In this document: in pieces, positions 1-10,659 of the stretch
Layout: each line of letters opens with the position of its first letter
Position numbering within the stretch: position 1 is the first letter of the stretch
From: CAZOBJ01 sp964577825
GTDB lineage: Bacteria; Planctomycetota; SZUA-567; JAFGNG01
Direction of reading: 5' to 3'
Assembly (NCBI GenBank): GCA_964577825.1
Contig: CAZOBJ010000027.1
Span: 1 to 35,436, forward strand
Length of the DNA stretch: 35,436 nt
Made by a program: the position numbers and the translations under genes
Notes under the pieces: model-generated
The model's input: only the letters and a program-made list of their open reading frames with translations
What the model was told of the DNA's origin: nothing
Databases searched by the model: none

Positions 1-344
1 GACCGGGCAACGACCGGCTGACCTTCCGCATCGCGCGGGGCAATGACTGGTGGTTCCACCTGGCCCCGGCCGCGGGCAGCCACGTGGTGGCCCGCACCGG
101 ACGCGACCGGGACCTTTCGCAGGAGACCCTGCTCGACGCGGCCACGCTCGCGGTGCATTACAGCAAGATGCGCGACGCGCCGCGCGCGGACGTCACCTAC
201 GCCCAGGCCAAGCACGTCCATCGCATCAAGGGCGCGGGTCCGGGCAAGGTGCGCGTGGATCGCCCGCGCACCGTGCATCTGCGCTTCGAGCCCGAACGCC
301 TGGCCCGGGTGCTGGCCACCGCCGGCCGGGCGCAGGAGGCCTGA
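1..344 (+). CDS. NFACT/RqcH-type protein, C-terminal NFACT-R domain (5' truncated)
   Basis: The gene enters from the left edge (frame beginning at base 3) and ends at TGA 342-344. The visible ~113 residues match the NFACT-R (DUF814) RNA-binding domain. They contain NDRLTFRIA, DWWFHLAPAAGSHVV, then LAVHYSKMRDAPRADVTYAQ and the closing KHVHRIKGAGPGKVRV. In this family the domain binds RNA and 50S-tRNA complexes. RqcH recruits tRNA-Ala to stalled large subunits for ribosome-associated quality control, and other members were called fibronectin-binding proteins. The N-terminal NFACT-N and helix-hairpin-helix parts lie outside the window, so RqcH function cannot be separated from other NFACT proteins. 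The next gene starts two bases after the stop, suggesting co-transcription. Confidence 0.85.
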   Translation, partial: PGNDRLTFRIARGNDWWFHLAPAAGSHVVARTGRDRDLSQETLLDAATLAVHYSKMRDAPRADVTYAQAKHVHRIKGAGPGKVRVDRPRTVHLRFEPERLARVLATAGRAQEA

Positions 345-346
345 GC

Positions 347-2062
347 ATGCCACGCGCATGGGCCGTGCCGATGCTGACCGCGCTCGTCCTGCTGCCGACC
401 GGGTGCTGGCCGGACGGCGACGAGCCCGCCGGCGCACAGCCGCCTGCGCAGCGCGCACCCAGGCGAGAGGTGCGCCTGCCCTCTCCGCCGTCCGCGCCGC
501 GGTCCGAGCAGGACACGCCAGCGAAGGCGCAGGCCGAGGCGGGGGGCGAATCCGGGACCGAGGACGCGTCCCCGTTTGCCGAGGAGTCGGAGGGTGAGGC
601 CCTGTCTCGCGAGGGCACGTGGGCCGTGGAGGGGAAGACCGTGCCGCCGGGCACGGACCTCTCGAACCTGCGCGAGCTGCTGCAGTCGACCGGGTCCCTG
701 CCCGATCCGAGGCAGCCCGACGCCGTGCTGCCCGCCGAAGGCTGGGGCCTGGCCGCGCCTCCGCCGCTCGTGGGGCAGCCGCCCTTTGACAGGGAAGACC
801 TGGCCAAGGCCGGGGTGTATGCGAGGCTCCTGTTCGGCCAGGGCAAGTATCTCGACCGTGCCGACCGGATCGCGCGCCTGCGCGAGGCCCCGGACCCGGG
901 CGCGCAGACGGCCCTGGAGATGGTGCTTGCCACGCAGCAGGACCCCCTGTCCTGGGCCGCGGCCGGGGCGCTGGCGAGACTAGAGAACGCCGATGTGCGC
1001 GAGGCCCTCGCCGAGGCGGCGGACGACCCTCGGTCCGTGGTGCGGGCCGCGGTGCTGCCCGCGCTCGCCGAGTCCGGGCACCCGGACGCGGGCGCCTTGG
1101 CGCTGGAGCGGTTCGAGGAAGACACGGCCACGAGCGTGCGCGCGGTGGCAGCCGGGGTCCTGGGGGTGCTCGGGGTCCGCGAGGCGGTGCCCGCCCTGGT
1201 GGAGGCCGTGCGCACCGAGCACCCGCACGTGCGCCTGTACGCGGCCTGGGCCCTGTGGCGCATGGACGATCCGCGCGGGCGCGCCTTTCTCGAAGAGCTC
1301 GTGGCCTCCGACGACCCGCGCCTGGCGGCCCAGGCCGTGGCCGTGCTCGCCGGGCTGGGCGATCCCGACTCGCTTCGCGCGTTCCTGTATGCGCTGGGCA
1401 GTCGGCACGAGAGGGTATGGCAGATGGCATACCTGACCCTGGTGCGCGCGCCCCGGGAGTACGTGCGCGAGGGGCTCATCGTGCCGGAGCCGACCGACGG
1501 GCAGGCCTCGGAGCGGCTCGTGCGCATGCGCAGACGCGGGGCGCTGGCCGAGGTCGCGCGCGGGCTGACGCTCTCCGGCGCGGGCGAGGAGCGGTGGCGG
1601 CTCTTGTGCGCGATGGGCGCACACGGCCGTCCCGGCGAGCAGCAGATCCTCGCGCAGGTCCTGGCCGAGCGCGAGGCGCTGGGCGGCCTGGAGCCCCTGT
1701 TGCGTGCGCTCGCCGCGCCGCAGTCCCGTGTGCGCGCGCAGGTGGCCGCGGCCCTGCGGCGGATCGCCCGCGTGCACGATCTGGACGCCCCGCCCCAGGG
1801 CGAGGAACGCTCGGTGTGGCGGCGCTGGTGGGTGGAGCAATCGCGCGCGCGGCGCGTGCGCGACACGGACACGGGCGCGGACGTGGTTACGGTGCGCGGC
1901 CCGGACGGCCGATATTACGCGGCGGCCGAAGGCGAGGCCCTGGTCCCGGGCGTGACCGTGGAACGCATTGAGCGGGAGGAGACCGGCGCCCGCGTGGTGG
2001 TTCGTGCGGCCGACCGGCGGTTTCGCATCACGCCCTGGGAAGTCGAGCGCCTGAGCCCCTAG
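347..2062 (+). CDS. HEAT-repeat lipoprotein
   Basis: A 571-residue protein. The ATG at 347 is two bases after the preceding stop. Residues 1-20 form a lipoprotein signal peptide (LTALVLLPTGC) with the acylated Cys at 20. A Pro/Ala/Glu-rich, probably disordered segment follows to about residue 110. A mid-part of HEAT-like helical repeats spans about residues 190-510, seen as recurring units of the form VRAAVLPALAESGHPDAG and VRLYAAWALWRMDDPRGRAF. The C-terminus is a compact beta-rich tail ending RFRITPWEVERL. HEAT solenoids are protein-interaction scaffolds; no catalytic motif is visible. It precedes a Ser/Thr kinase that also ends in HEAT repeats, so a shared envelope role is plausible but is inference. 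The family was not recognised beyond its repeats. Confidence 0.8.
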   Translation: MPRAWAVPMLTALVLLPTGCWPDGDEPAGAQPPAQRAPRREVRLPSPPSAPRSEQDTPAKAQAEAGGESGTEDASPFAEESEGEALSREGTWAVEGKTVPPGTDLSNLRELLQSTGSLPDPRQPDAVLPAEGWGLAAPPPLVGQPPFDREDLAKAGVYARLLFGQGKYLDRADRIARLREAPDPGAQTALEMVLATQQDPLSWAAAGALARLENADVREALAEAADDPRSVVRAAVLPALAESGHPDAGALALERFEEDTATSVRAVAAGVLGVLGVREAVPALVEAVRTEHPHVRLYAAWALWRMDDPRGRAFLEELVASDDPRLAAQAVAVLAGLGDPDSLRAFLYALGSRHERVWQMAYLTLVRAPREYVREGLIVPEPTDGQASERLVRMRRRGALAEVARGLTLSGAGEERWRLLCAMGAHGRPGEQQILAQVLAEREALGGLEPLLRALAAPQSRVRAQVAAALRRIARVHDLDAPPQGEERSVWRRWWVEQSRARRVRDTDTGADVVTVRGPDGRYYAAAEGEALVPGVTVERIEREETGARVVVRAADRRFRITPWEVERLSP

Positions 2063-2115
2063 CCGGGGGGAGAGACCCGCCGCGGCGCGGGGCGCGTCTA
2101 CCGGTCGGGCGCCGC

Positions 2116-2144
2116 TGGACCTGAGCGCATTGATGTGCTACATT
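2116..2144 (+). promoter_or_regulatory. Housekeeping-type promoter for the HEAT kinase gene
   Basis: TGGACC (2116-2121), a 17-base spacer, then TACATT (2139-2144). Transcription would begin near 2151, so the AGGAGG ribosome site at 2152-2157 would lie almost at the 5' end of the mRNA, just ahead of ATG 2165. Confidence 0.5.
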
Positions 2145-2164
2145 GAAGCCCAGGAGGGCGTCGC

Positions 2165-4945
<2,781 letters not shown>

Positions 4946-4961
4946 CGAGCGCGCGTGCCGC

Positions 4962-6044
4962 CTACCTGTCCGCCCTGTCTTCGGGCACGCCCAGGCGCGT
5001 GGCCATGGCCTCCACGTCCAACAGGTCCATGTCCACGGTGGAGACCGTGACGTCCGAGAGGTTCAGGTTGCGCGCGGCCTCCAGGGCCACGAGGATGCTG
5101 CCGCCCACGCCGGTCATGGCTTCGTTGCGCAGGCGCTCGCCCTCGGCCTCGGCCTTCTTGACGAGCAGCTCGCCCTTGGCCTGCGCCTGCGCGGCCTCCA
5201 GGTCCGCGTCGGCCTTCTTCTCCGTGGCCTCGCGCTCGGCCTCGGCGCGGATCGTGGCGATCTGGCGGTCCGCCTCGGCGCGCATGCGCACGAGCTCGGC
5301 TTCCTTCTCCTTCTGGATGACGCTCACCAGGCGCTTCGTTTCCGCCTCGATGACCTGGGTCTTGCCGGCCATCTCGCGCGCGACCTTCAGAGACTTGTTC
5401 AGCTCCACCTCCTGGTCGGCGAGCTTCTTGCGGCGGATCTTCTTCTCGTATGCGTCGTCGAACTGCACGTCGCGGATCAGCACGTCGATCACGTTCACGT
5501 AGTTGCCCGACAGGCTATCGCGCAGGCGTTCGAGCACGGCCTGGGCCTTGGTGCGCCGCTCGTGGGGGTTGTAGAAGTCCTCGGTGTTCATGTCCCCCAA
5601 GAGTCCGATGCAGGCCTGTTCGGCCTCGTTGCGCACGATGCTGTGGTACTTGCCCCGGGCCCCGGTGTCCTGGTAGAGCTTGTGGGCCTTGCCCGGAGTG
5701 ATGCGGTACTTCACGGTCACGTCGACGCTCACGGTGTACCCGTCCGCGGACTGCACCTGCACGTCGTCGCGGCGATGGACGGCGCCCCGGGACGGGTCGC
5801 GGGTCATCTCCAGGGTCTGGACCGTGCTGTCGAACAGGACCCAGGTGTCGATGGGCCCGAGGTCGCGCTGCCAGCCGGGCCCGAAGTCCTCCGGCACCAC
5901 GCCCCGGTCGCCGAGCACCGCGTACTGCTGCGTGCGCACGCCGACCTTGCCCACGGGCACGTACTTGACCAGGGACTTGAATACCACGATCCCGCCCACG
6001 ATAAGCAAGATGAGCACGATCGCTGCGATGCGGATGGCCTTCAT
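4962..6044 (-). CDS. SPFH/Band 7 membrane protein (HflC-like position)
   Basis: A 360-residue protein with one N-terminal membrane helix (about residues 4-22, IAAIVLILLIVGGIVVF). An SPFH domain follows, recognisable from VPVGKVGVRT, DGYTVSVDVTVKYRI and EDFYNPHERR. A long Ala/Glu/Lys-rich coiled coil (about 210-310) ends in KAEAEGERLRNEA. SPFH proteins oligomerise into membrane rings or microdomains; HflK/HflC cage FtsH protease, while flotillins and prohibitins organise lipids. The sequence is not close enough to classical HflC to give a symbol. Its ATG overlaps the stop of the upstream SPFH gene (ATGA), implying translational coupling and a heteromeric complex, as for HflK/HflC. Confidence 0.88.
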   Translation of the reverse strand: MKAIRIAAIVLILLIVGGIVVFKSLVKYVPVGKVGVRTQQYAVLGDRGVVPEDFGPGWQRDLGPIDTWVLFDSTVQTLEMTRDPSRGAVHRRDDVQVQSADGYTVSVDVTVKYRITPGKAHKLYQDTGARGKYHSIVRNEAEQACIGLLGDMNTEDFYNPHERRTKAQAVLERLRDSLSGNYVNVIDVLIRDVQFDDAYEKKIRRKKLADQEVELNKSLKVAREMAGKTQVIEAETKRLVSVIQKEKEAELVRMRAEADRQIATIRAEAEREATEKKADADLEAAQAQAKGELLVKKAEAEGERLRNEAMTGVGGSILVALEAARNLNLSDVTVSTVDMDLLDVEAMATRLGVPEDRADR

Positions 6045-7255
6045 GGGGTGTCTCCTTGGCTGGACGCGGCGGACGTGTCGGACGCCTCGGACGCGACGCC
6101 GGCCTCGTGTCCCGCGCTCGCGCCGCGCGCGGCCGGCATCCGCCGCGCGGCGGCCGCGCCCTCGACCGCTTCGGGCCCGAGGTGCTCAAACCGCCGGGTG
6201 CGGCCCTCCACGGTGAACGGGCGCCCGGTCACGGTCACGTCTCGGAGCTTCTTCGCGTACTCCAGCTTGACCATGTTGCGCCCGCCTTCGCCCTCCAGGG
6301 CCCTGCGCAGCGCGGCGATGCCCTCGGCCTGGGCCTTCTTGCGGGCGAGGATGCCTTCGGCCTCCTTCTGAGCGCGGTAGAGCTCGGCCTTGGCGCCGAT
6401 GGTGACCCGGTCGTAGTAGCCCAGCGCCCCCTTGCGGACCTTGTCCGCCTCGGCCTCGGCCTCGACCACGAGCTGCTGCATCTTGCCGCGGAACTCCTCG
6501 ACGGCCACGTTCTTCTTGTTCGTCTCCTCCACGATGAGGGTCTGCTGGCGCTGCTTGGCCGCCTGGGCCTTGGACTGCTCCTCGAGCACGGCCTGGTCGG
6601 CGAGCTTCTTCTCCCTGATCTTCTCCGCGTACTCTTTGTAGAAGGTCGGCCGGGACGGGATCACGATGTCGTCGACCACGATGCCGAAGTCCTCCAGCGC
6701 TTGGCGCGACTCGCGCAACGCCCGGTCGAGCTTCTGCTGGCGCTTGCCCGCGTCGTAGAAGTCCTCGGTGGTCAGCTCGCCCAGGAAGTTGCGGCAGATC
6801 GAGCGCATGTAGTCGCGCATCCATTTCTGTTTGAATGCGTCGCCCGGGCCCGAGGTCCGCAGCACCACGTCGGCCTGCGTGAGGTCGATGCGGTACTGGA
6901 CCTTCAGGTCCACGTACACGTCGCTGCCGTCGACGGTCTTGACCTTCAGGTTGTCCCCTCGGTCCTGCGTGCCCGGCTCCGCGGTCATCACCAGGGTCTG
7001 CAGCGTCTTGTCCAGGGCGTAGAAGTCATGGGTCGGCCCGAAGTAGAAGTGCGTACCCGAATCCTCGATCACGGTCATGTCGCCGGTGAGGCGATTGAGG
7101 AGCACGCCGACCTGTTCGCCGGAGACCTCGCCGAACCGGAACATGCCGATGAGCACGGCGACCACGAGCAGGAACGCGGCGGCCACCCACAGCGTCGTGC
7201 TCCCGAGGACCCGCCGCACGTCGTTGAAGTTCGGCGGTCCGTGACTGCCTGGCAT
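6041..7255 (-). CDS. SPFH/Band 7 membrane protein (HflK-like position)
   Basis: A 404-residue protein. One membrane helix at about residues 20-38 (TLWVAAAFLLVVAVLIGMF) is followed by an SPFH domain opening SGEQVGVLLNRLTGD. The core pattern is DGSDVYVDLKVQYRIDL and the family signature is LTTEDFYDAGKRQQ. A charged coiled coil (about 210-320) and a low-complexity Ala-rich tail complete it. It shares layout and the EDFY motif with the downstream gene, so the two are probably ancient paralogues forming one complex. The ATG at 7255 is preceded by GGAGGGAC, a good ribosome site. A zinc-ribbon membrane protein lies upstream on the same strand, 82 bases away, and may share the transcript. Target protease or lipid partner is not evident. 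Confidence 0.87.
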   Translation of the reverse strand: MPGSHGPPNFNDVRRVLGSTTLWVAAAFLLVVAVLIGMFRFGEVSGEQVGVLLNRLTGDMTVIEDSGTHFYFGPTHDFYALDKTLQTLVMTAEPGTQDRGDNLKVKTVDGSDVYVDLKVQYRIDLTQADVVLRTSGPGDAFKQKWMRDYMRSICRNFLGELTTEDFYDAGKRQQKLDRALRESRQALEDFGIVVDDIVIPSRPTFYKEYAEKIREKKLADQAVLEEQSKAQAAKQRQQTLIVEETNKKNVAVEEFRGKMQQLVVEAEAEADKVRKGALGYYDRVTIGAKAELYRAQKEAEGILARKKAQAEGIAALRRALEGEGGRNMVKLEYAKKLRDVTVTGRPFTVEGRTRRFEHLGPEAVEGAAAARRMPAARGASAGHEAGVASEASDTSAASSQGDTP

Positions 7256-7337
7256 GGATGTCCCTCCGTGTACAGGGTTCGTCGAAGCGCGAGGCGCCCG
7301 CCGCCGCGCGCGGTATCGAGATCGGTGCCGGGCCGGC

Positions 7338-8168
7338 TCAGTCGGCCACCGGCCGGAACCGCTCGCGCCAGATCCACAGGCTCACCAGGGGCGCGAGCGC
7401 CAGGTATCCGGCCAACAGAAACAGAAGCGGCACGTGGAAGAGCACCAGCACGAACACCGCCAGCAGCATGAGGGCCAGCGCTACGATGATGCGCACCGCC
7501 GTGTACTCGATATCCTCTTGCAGGGACGCGGGGTGCGTGCGGATGAAGCTCATGTTCGCGCGGTACCTGTCGCGCGGATAGGCCATGTCCGGGAACCGGT
7601 AGCGCACGAGGTCGGTGCCGGGCTCGCGTTCCTCGGCCGCGAACCCGGCCGCGCACAGGGCGCGCAGCTTGCCGCGCATGCGCCGCAGCGTGTACCGCGA
7701 GCGCGCGGCCAGGTCCTCGGCGCGCACCGGGCCCGTGTGCGCGCAGGCGAGGTACAAAAGCTCGTGCTCGTACACCGCGCGCGCGGGCCATCCGGTCGAC
7801 TCGGCCAGCCGCCCCAGCTCGTCGCGCAGGCGCAGGGCGCACGGCCCGCAGAAGATCTCTCCGGGCAGCGCCCGCGCGTCCCCGCATGAGAGGCAGGTCT
7901 CCTCCGCCAGGGGCTTCGGGTCCATGGGCGCGTCCGTCTGCGCGGTGAACACGTACACGGGCAGGCCGTCGTCGGTGTCCGCGCGCACCGCGGACCCGTC
8001 GGCCATGCGGTCCAGGCACGTGCGGATGAGGGCCAGGGACGCCGCCAGATACGGCATCAGCGCATGCGGGGGCACGCGCCCCGCGCGCCGGCGCGCTAGG
8101 CGCGCGGCCAGGTTCTCGACCACGTTCTGTACGTGATCGCTGATTGGCGCGGACTCGAGCGTGCTCAT
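7338..8168 (-). CDS. Zinc-ribbon, winged-helix-like protein with two C-terminal membrane helices
   Basis: A 276-residue protein of unrecognised family. An N-terminal helical region (1-60) precedes a four-cysteine treble-clef-like site (C92, C95, C107, C110; TCLSCG...FCGPC). Residues 130-192 look like a winged helix (PVRAEDLAARSRYTLRRMRG, then GTDLVRYRFPDM). The C-terminus has two close membrane helices (about 224-245 and 247-266) and a short charged tail. DNA binding is possible but unproven; the fold is inferred from pattern only. The ATG at 8168 has GAGGG seven bases upstream. A strong TTGACA-type promoter lies 63 bases farther up. The two SPFH genes follow on the same strand, so it could be an accessory or regulator of the SPFH complex. 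Confidence 0.7.
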   Translation of the reverse strand: MSTLESAPISDHVQNVVENLAARLARRRAGRVPPHALMPYLAASLALIRTCLDRMADGSAVRADTDDGLPVYVFTAQTDAPMDPKPLAEETCLSCGDARALPGEIFCGPCALRLRDELGRLAESTGWPARAVYEHELLYLACAHTGPVRAEDLAARSRYTLRRMRGKLRALCAAGFAAEEREPGTDLVRYRFPDMAYPRDRYRANMSFIRTHPASLQEDIEYTAVRIIVALALMLLAVFVLVLFHVPLLFLLAGYLALAPLVSLWIWRERFRPVAD

Positions 8169-8180
8169 GCAGGGCCCTCA

Positions 8181-8204
8181 ACGCGCGAACGCGCGAACGC
8201 GCGG
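8181..8204. repeat. Three tandem copies of an 8-base unit in a 5' leader
   Basis: ACGCGCGA, ACGCGCGA and ACGCGCGG follow one another between the promoter at 8231-8260 and the ATG at 8168. They would lie in the 5' leader of the zinc-ribbon membrane protein gene. It may be only a simple-sequence tract in GC-rich DNA. Confidence 0.7.
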
Positions 8205-8230
8205 CCGGGGCCGGGGTGGCCCCGTGGTTG

Positions 8231-8260
8231 TTTGTACACGCGCGCGTGTCGCGCTGTCAA
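8231..8260 (-). promoter_or_regulatory. Housekeeping-type promoter for the 8168 gene (SPFH cluster)
   Basis: On the minus strand: TTGACA (8255-8260), an 18-base spacer, TACAAA (8231-8236). This is a perfect -35 hexamer. It sits 63 bases upstream of the ATG at 8168 and may serve the downstream SPFH genes too. Confidence 0.6.
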
Positions 8261-8283
8261 CCCGGCGGACTGCCGCGGCGGCG

Positions 8284-9717
8284 CTAGGGCGCGGCGGGCG
8301 GCGCGTCGCGGTGCGCGGCCAGGTCCGCGGCGTGATGCTCGGCGAGGTACGCGTGCAGGCTGTCGGCCATGGCGCGGTTGCCCGCGAGGTTGGGGTGCGG
8401 GTCGTTGCGCGCGCGCTCGTACGCGCGCACGGACTCGACCACTCCGCAGCCGAGGTCCCGCGCGATGCGTTCGACAAGCCGGCCCGGGGCCAGGAAATTC
8501 GCCCGCGCGCGGTCCGTGGCCGCCACGCGGCGCCAGTACCGCTCCCAGGCGTACTGGCCCTGTTCGTTGGCGCTCAGGACCGCGACCCGGGCCCCGTGCT
8601 CGCGCGCCAGGCGCCCGATCCGCCGCAGGAGGGCCCGGTACAGGCGCCAGCGCTCGCTGTCCGGGTCCGGGGGCTCGGGCCGAAAGTCCTCGGGCGACCA
8701 GTAGTCCTGGAACCACCGGTCCTCCAGGATGCGGCGCACGGTCTCGCGCTGCGCGGGCCCGGCGCCCGCGCGGTCCAGGATCGCGGCGAGCCGGTCCGCG
8801 GCCACGGGCCCGGCCCCGTGCGCGCGCAGCGACTCCAGGAGCGGCGCGTCCTCGTCCAGGCCCAGGGCCACGCGCACGTGCACGAGCCGGTCGTCGTTGA
8901 CCACGAACCCCTCCGCGCCAATGGGGCCGTCGACCGCCGCGCAGAAGTAAACCCAGTAGATGCGCTTGAGGAGCTCGCTGTGTTTGACGAGCGAGAGCGC
9001 GGCGCCCTTCCACCCCGGCGCGGGGCTGGGTGTGCGCGGGGCCACCGACTCGCGCACGAGCGCGCCCGCGTCGTCGAGCCGGTAGCGGAACGGCTTGGCC
9101 GCGGACAGGCCCGACTGGTTCATGATGTCCTGCACGTCGTTCGTGGAGAACTGCACGATCACGAGGTCCGGCTCGTAGCGCAGGCCCTCGGTGCGCAGGG
9201 CCTCGAGCTGTTGGTCCGTGCCCCAGCCCGCGTAGGCCATGTTGATGACCTCGGCGCGCACGCCCTGCTCGCGCAGGCGCGCCTCGGTGAGCTGCGTGAA
9301 GGTGTGCTCCGGGCGCACCGCGGGCGCGAAGGTCACCGAGTCCCCGAGCACCAGCACCCGGTACGCGTCCGTCGCGTTGGCGAAGGTGCGGTCCCGGTCG
9401 CGCCACCCGCGCCGATTCGCGTACGCGGGGAAGACCTCGCCCGTGTCCGGGTCGCGGGTCATGAGCCGCTCGCCCGGCGCCAGCCCCCAGCCGTACACCG
9501 CGGCGTTGGGCGCCTCGGTGTGTCCGACGATGGACATGTGGAAGGGGAAGAAGAGGCGCAGCCCCACCTCGGCCGCGAGGACCGCGGCCACGAGCCCGCC
9601 GAGCGCGGCCAACACCTTGCGGCCCCGCGTGCGCCGGGGCGAAGGCGACGCGTTCACAGCGGACTCCGGGTCCGAGACGCGCGCGCGGCCCTCACGGGCC
9701 GCGGGGCGCGCATGCAT
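8284..9717 (-). CDS. SGNH/GDSL-family hydrolase, membrane anchored
   Basis: Up to 477 residues. A membrane helix (about 35-57) anchors an extracytoplasmic SGNH-fold domain. Block I is VLVLGDSVTF with nucleophile S127, block II is AYAGWGTDQQ (G164), block III is QFSTNDV (N193) and block V is NDPHPNLAGN with D439 and H441. This is a complete catalytic set for an esterase, lipase or O-acyl hydrolase/transferase. The substrate cannot be told; relatives act on acetylated glycans or lipids of the envelope. Two starts compete: ATG 9717, which gives the longest protein but has a weak ribosome site, and GTG 9657, with GGAG six bases upstream, which puts the helix nearer the N-terminus. A promoter at 9738-9766 fits either. 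Confidence 0.85.
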   Translation of the reverse strand: MHARPAAREGRARVSDPESAVNASPSPRRTRGRKVLAALGGLVAAVLAAEVGLRLFFPFHMSIVGHTEAPNAAVYGWGLAPGERLMTRDPDTGEVFPAYANRRGWRDRDRTFANATDAYRVLVLGDSVTFAPAVRPEHTFTQLTEARLREQGVRAEVINMAYAGWGTDQQLEALRTEGLRYEPDLVIVQFSTNDVQDIMNQSGLSAAKPFRYRLDDAGALVRESVAPRTPSPAPGWKGAALSLVKHSELLKRIYWVYFCAAVDGPIGAEGFVVNDDRLVHVRVALGLDEDAPLLESLRAHGAGPVAADRLAAILDRAGAGPAQRETVRRILEDRWFQDYWSPEDFRPEPPDPDSERWRLYRALLRRIGRLAREHGARVAVLSANEQGQYAWERYWRRVAATDRARANFLAPGRLVERIARDLGCGVVESVRAYERARNDPHPNLAGNRAMADSLHAYLAEHHAADLAAHRDAPPAAP

Positions 9718-9737
9718 GCAACCACCATCATGCCAAT

Positions 9738-9766
9738 AGGATAGGTGCTTGGCGCAAGGAAGTCAA
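9738..9766 (-). promoter_or_regulatory. Housekeeping-type promoter for the SGNH hydrolase gene
   Basis: On the minus strand: TTGACT (9761-9766), 17-base spacer, TATCCT (9738-9743). The predicted mRNA start is near 9731, only about 14 bases before ATG 9717 but 74 before GTG 9657. Confidence 0.6.
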
Positions 9767-9874
9767 GGTATGCTTGCGTACGTCACGCCGCGGCGCGGCT
9801 TGCGCGTCAAGAGGCCATTGCGAGGGCGGTCTCAAGCCCCAAAGGGCAACGGCCTGCCCCCTACCTGAACCCCC

Positions 9875-10150
9875 CTACCCCTGCCCCTCGCCCGGCTCGC
9901 GCGGGCGGAAGGCGTCGTCGATGGCCCGGTCCAGGGCCACGTCCAGCTTGTTCGGGTCCAGGTAGGTGCCGTTCTCCAGGGCCCGGCGCACCGCGCGCAC
10001 CTTGTCCCACCGGATCGTGCGCGCCTCGGGCGAGACCTCGACCTCGTCGGCCTCGCGCGCGGGCGGGCGGTGCACGTACCGGGCCCGGCCGGGCCCCTGG
10101 CCGGGGTCCGGGCCGTGGCCAGGCCCGACATGGGGCACATGGTCGACCAT
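9875..10150 (-). CDS. flgM: FlgM-like anti-sigma-28 factor
   Basis: A 91-residue protein with a low-complexity Gly/Pro-rich N-terminal half. The conserved C-terminal segment (about residues 45-80: IRWDKVRAVRRALENGTYL, then DPNKLDVALDRAIDDAF) matches the helical sigma-binding part of FlgM, typically RV..LK.AI..G.Y.VD...VA..ML. FlgM binds FliA (sigma-28) until the hook is complete, then is exported. A disordered N-terminus also fits. GAGGAGG lies upstream of ATG 10150. It follows an unknown 69-residue gene by 92 bases, behind a promoter motif shared with the fliM operon, and a fliA-type gene is nearby. The call rests on a short domain, so it is likely but not certain. Confidence 0.62.
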   Translation of the reverse strand: MVDHVPHVGPGHGPDPGQGPGRARYVHRPPAREADEVEVSPEARTIRWDKVRAVRRALENGTYLDPNKLDVALDRAIDDAFRPREPGEGQG

Positions 10151-10242
10151 GGCTGCGCCTCCTCAACGTCCTCCCCGGCCGCGGTCGGGCCCGCGCGGCG
10201 CGCGGGCGTCAACTTCGACCGGAATCACCCCCACGAAAAAAT

Positions 10243-10452
10243 CTAGGCCGCGGGCAGGTCCGGGAACGAGAACAGGAGCGACAGGCCCTCGAAGGCCAGG
10301 TCTTCGGGCAGCGACTCGCTCTGCTGCACGAGCTCCAGGTTCTCGACCTCGGGCACCCCCGCGGTCTGCGCCGCGGGTGGCGGCGTCACAACCCCCAGTT
10401 TCGGCTGCGCTTGCGTCTTGCGCGCCCCCGGGGCGTCCGTGCCGTCGTGCAT
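10243..10452 (-). CDS. Small acidic protein of unknown function, first gene of the flgM-like transcript
   Basis: A 69-residue protein read from ATG 10452, which has GGAGG seven bases upstream; an in-frame ATG at 10479 lacks such a site. The N-terminal half is a Gln/Pro/Ala-rich linker (QAQPKLGVVTPPPAAQTAGV). The C-terminal half is acidic and amphipathic (VENLELVQQSESLPEDL, then FEGLSLLFSFPDLP). There is no signal peptide, membrane helix or Cys. No family is recognised. It lies 64 bases downstream of a sigma-28-like promoter and ahead of the flgM-like gene. A flagellar or chemotaxis role is therefore inferred from position only. A chance reading frame is possible given the GC content, but the ribosome site and promoter argue against it. 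Confidence 0.5.
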   Translation of the reverse strand: MHDGTDAPGARKTQAQPKLGVVTPPPAAQTAGVPEVENLELVQQSESLPEDLAFEGLSLLFSFPDLPAA

Positions 10453-10515
10453 GCTCGCGCCTCCGTGCCGTTCCCCCACGGGCCCCTGTTCTGTACAGAG
10501 GCCCTCGTCTCGTAC

Positions 10516-10542
10516 ATCGACCAGAGGAGGGGTTCATCTTTA
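10516..10542 (-). promoter_or_regulatory. Sigma-28-like flagellar promoter (flgM locus)
   Basis: On the minus strand: TAAAGA (10537-10542), 14 bases, GGTCGAT (10516-10522). The identical elements with identical spacing occur upstream of the ftsB/fliM/fliN operon at 30735-30761. They resemble the FliA/WhiG consensus (TAAA, then GCCGATAA), but the spacing is about two bases longer than the enterobacterial form. Confidence 0.55.
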
Positions 10543-10545
10543 CGC

Positions 10546-10559
10546 AAATTCGCGAATTT
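10546..10559. promoter_or_regulatory. 14-base perfect palindrome just upstream of the flgM-locus promoter
   Basis: AAATTCGCGAATTT is perfectly self-complementary and lies in an AT-rich island four bases beyond the -35-like element at 10537-10542. It could be an activator or repressor site. The sequence gives no clue to the protein. Confidence 0.4.
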
Positions 10560-10659
10560 CGCAACTTTTTTCGGAGGGGGTGGGCAGGGCCTTGCGGGGC
10601 CGAAGGCTCCGGCGCGGGCGGGGCCCCGAGCCCCCGGGCCCGGGCAGTGCGGCCGCGCC

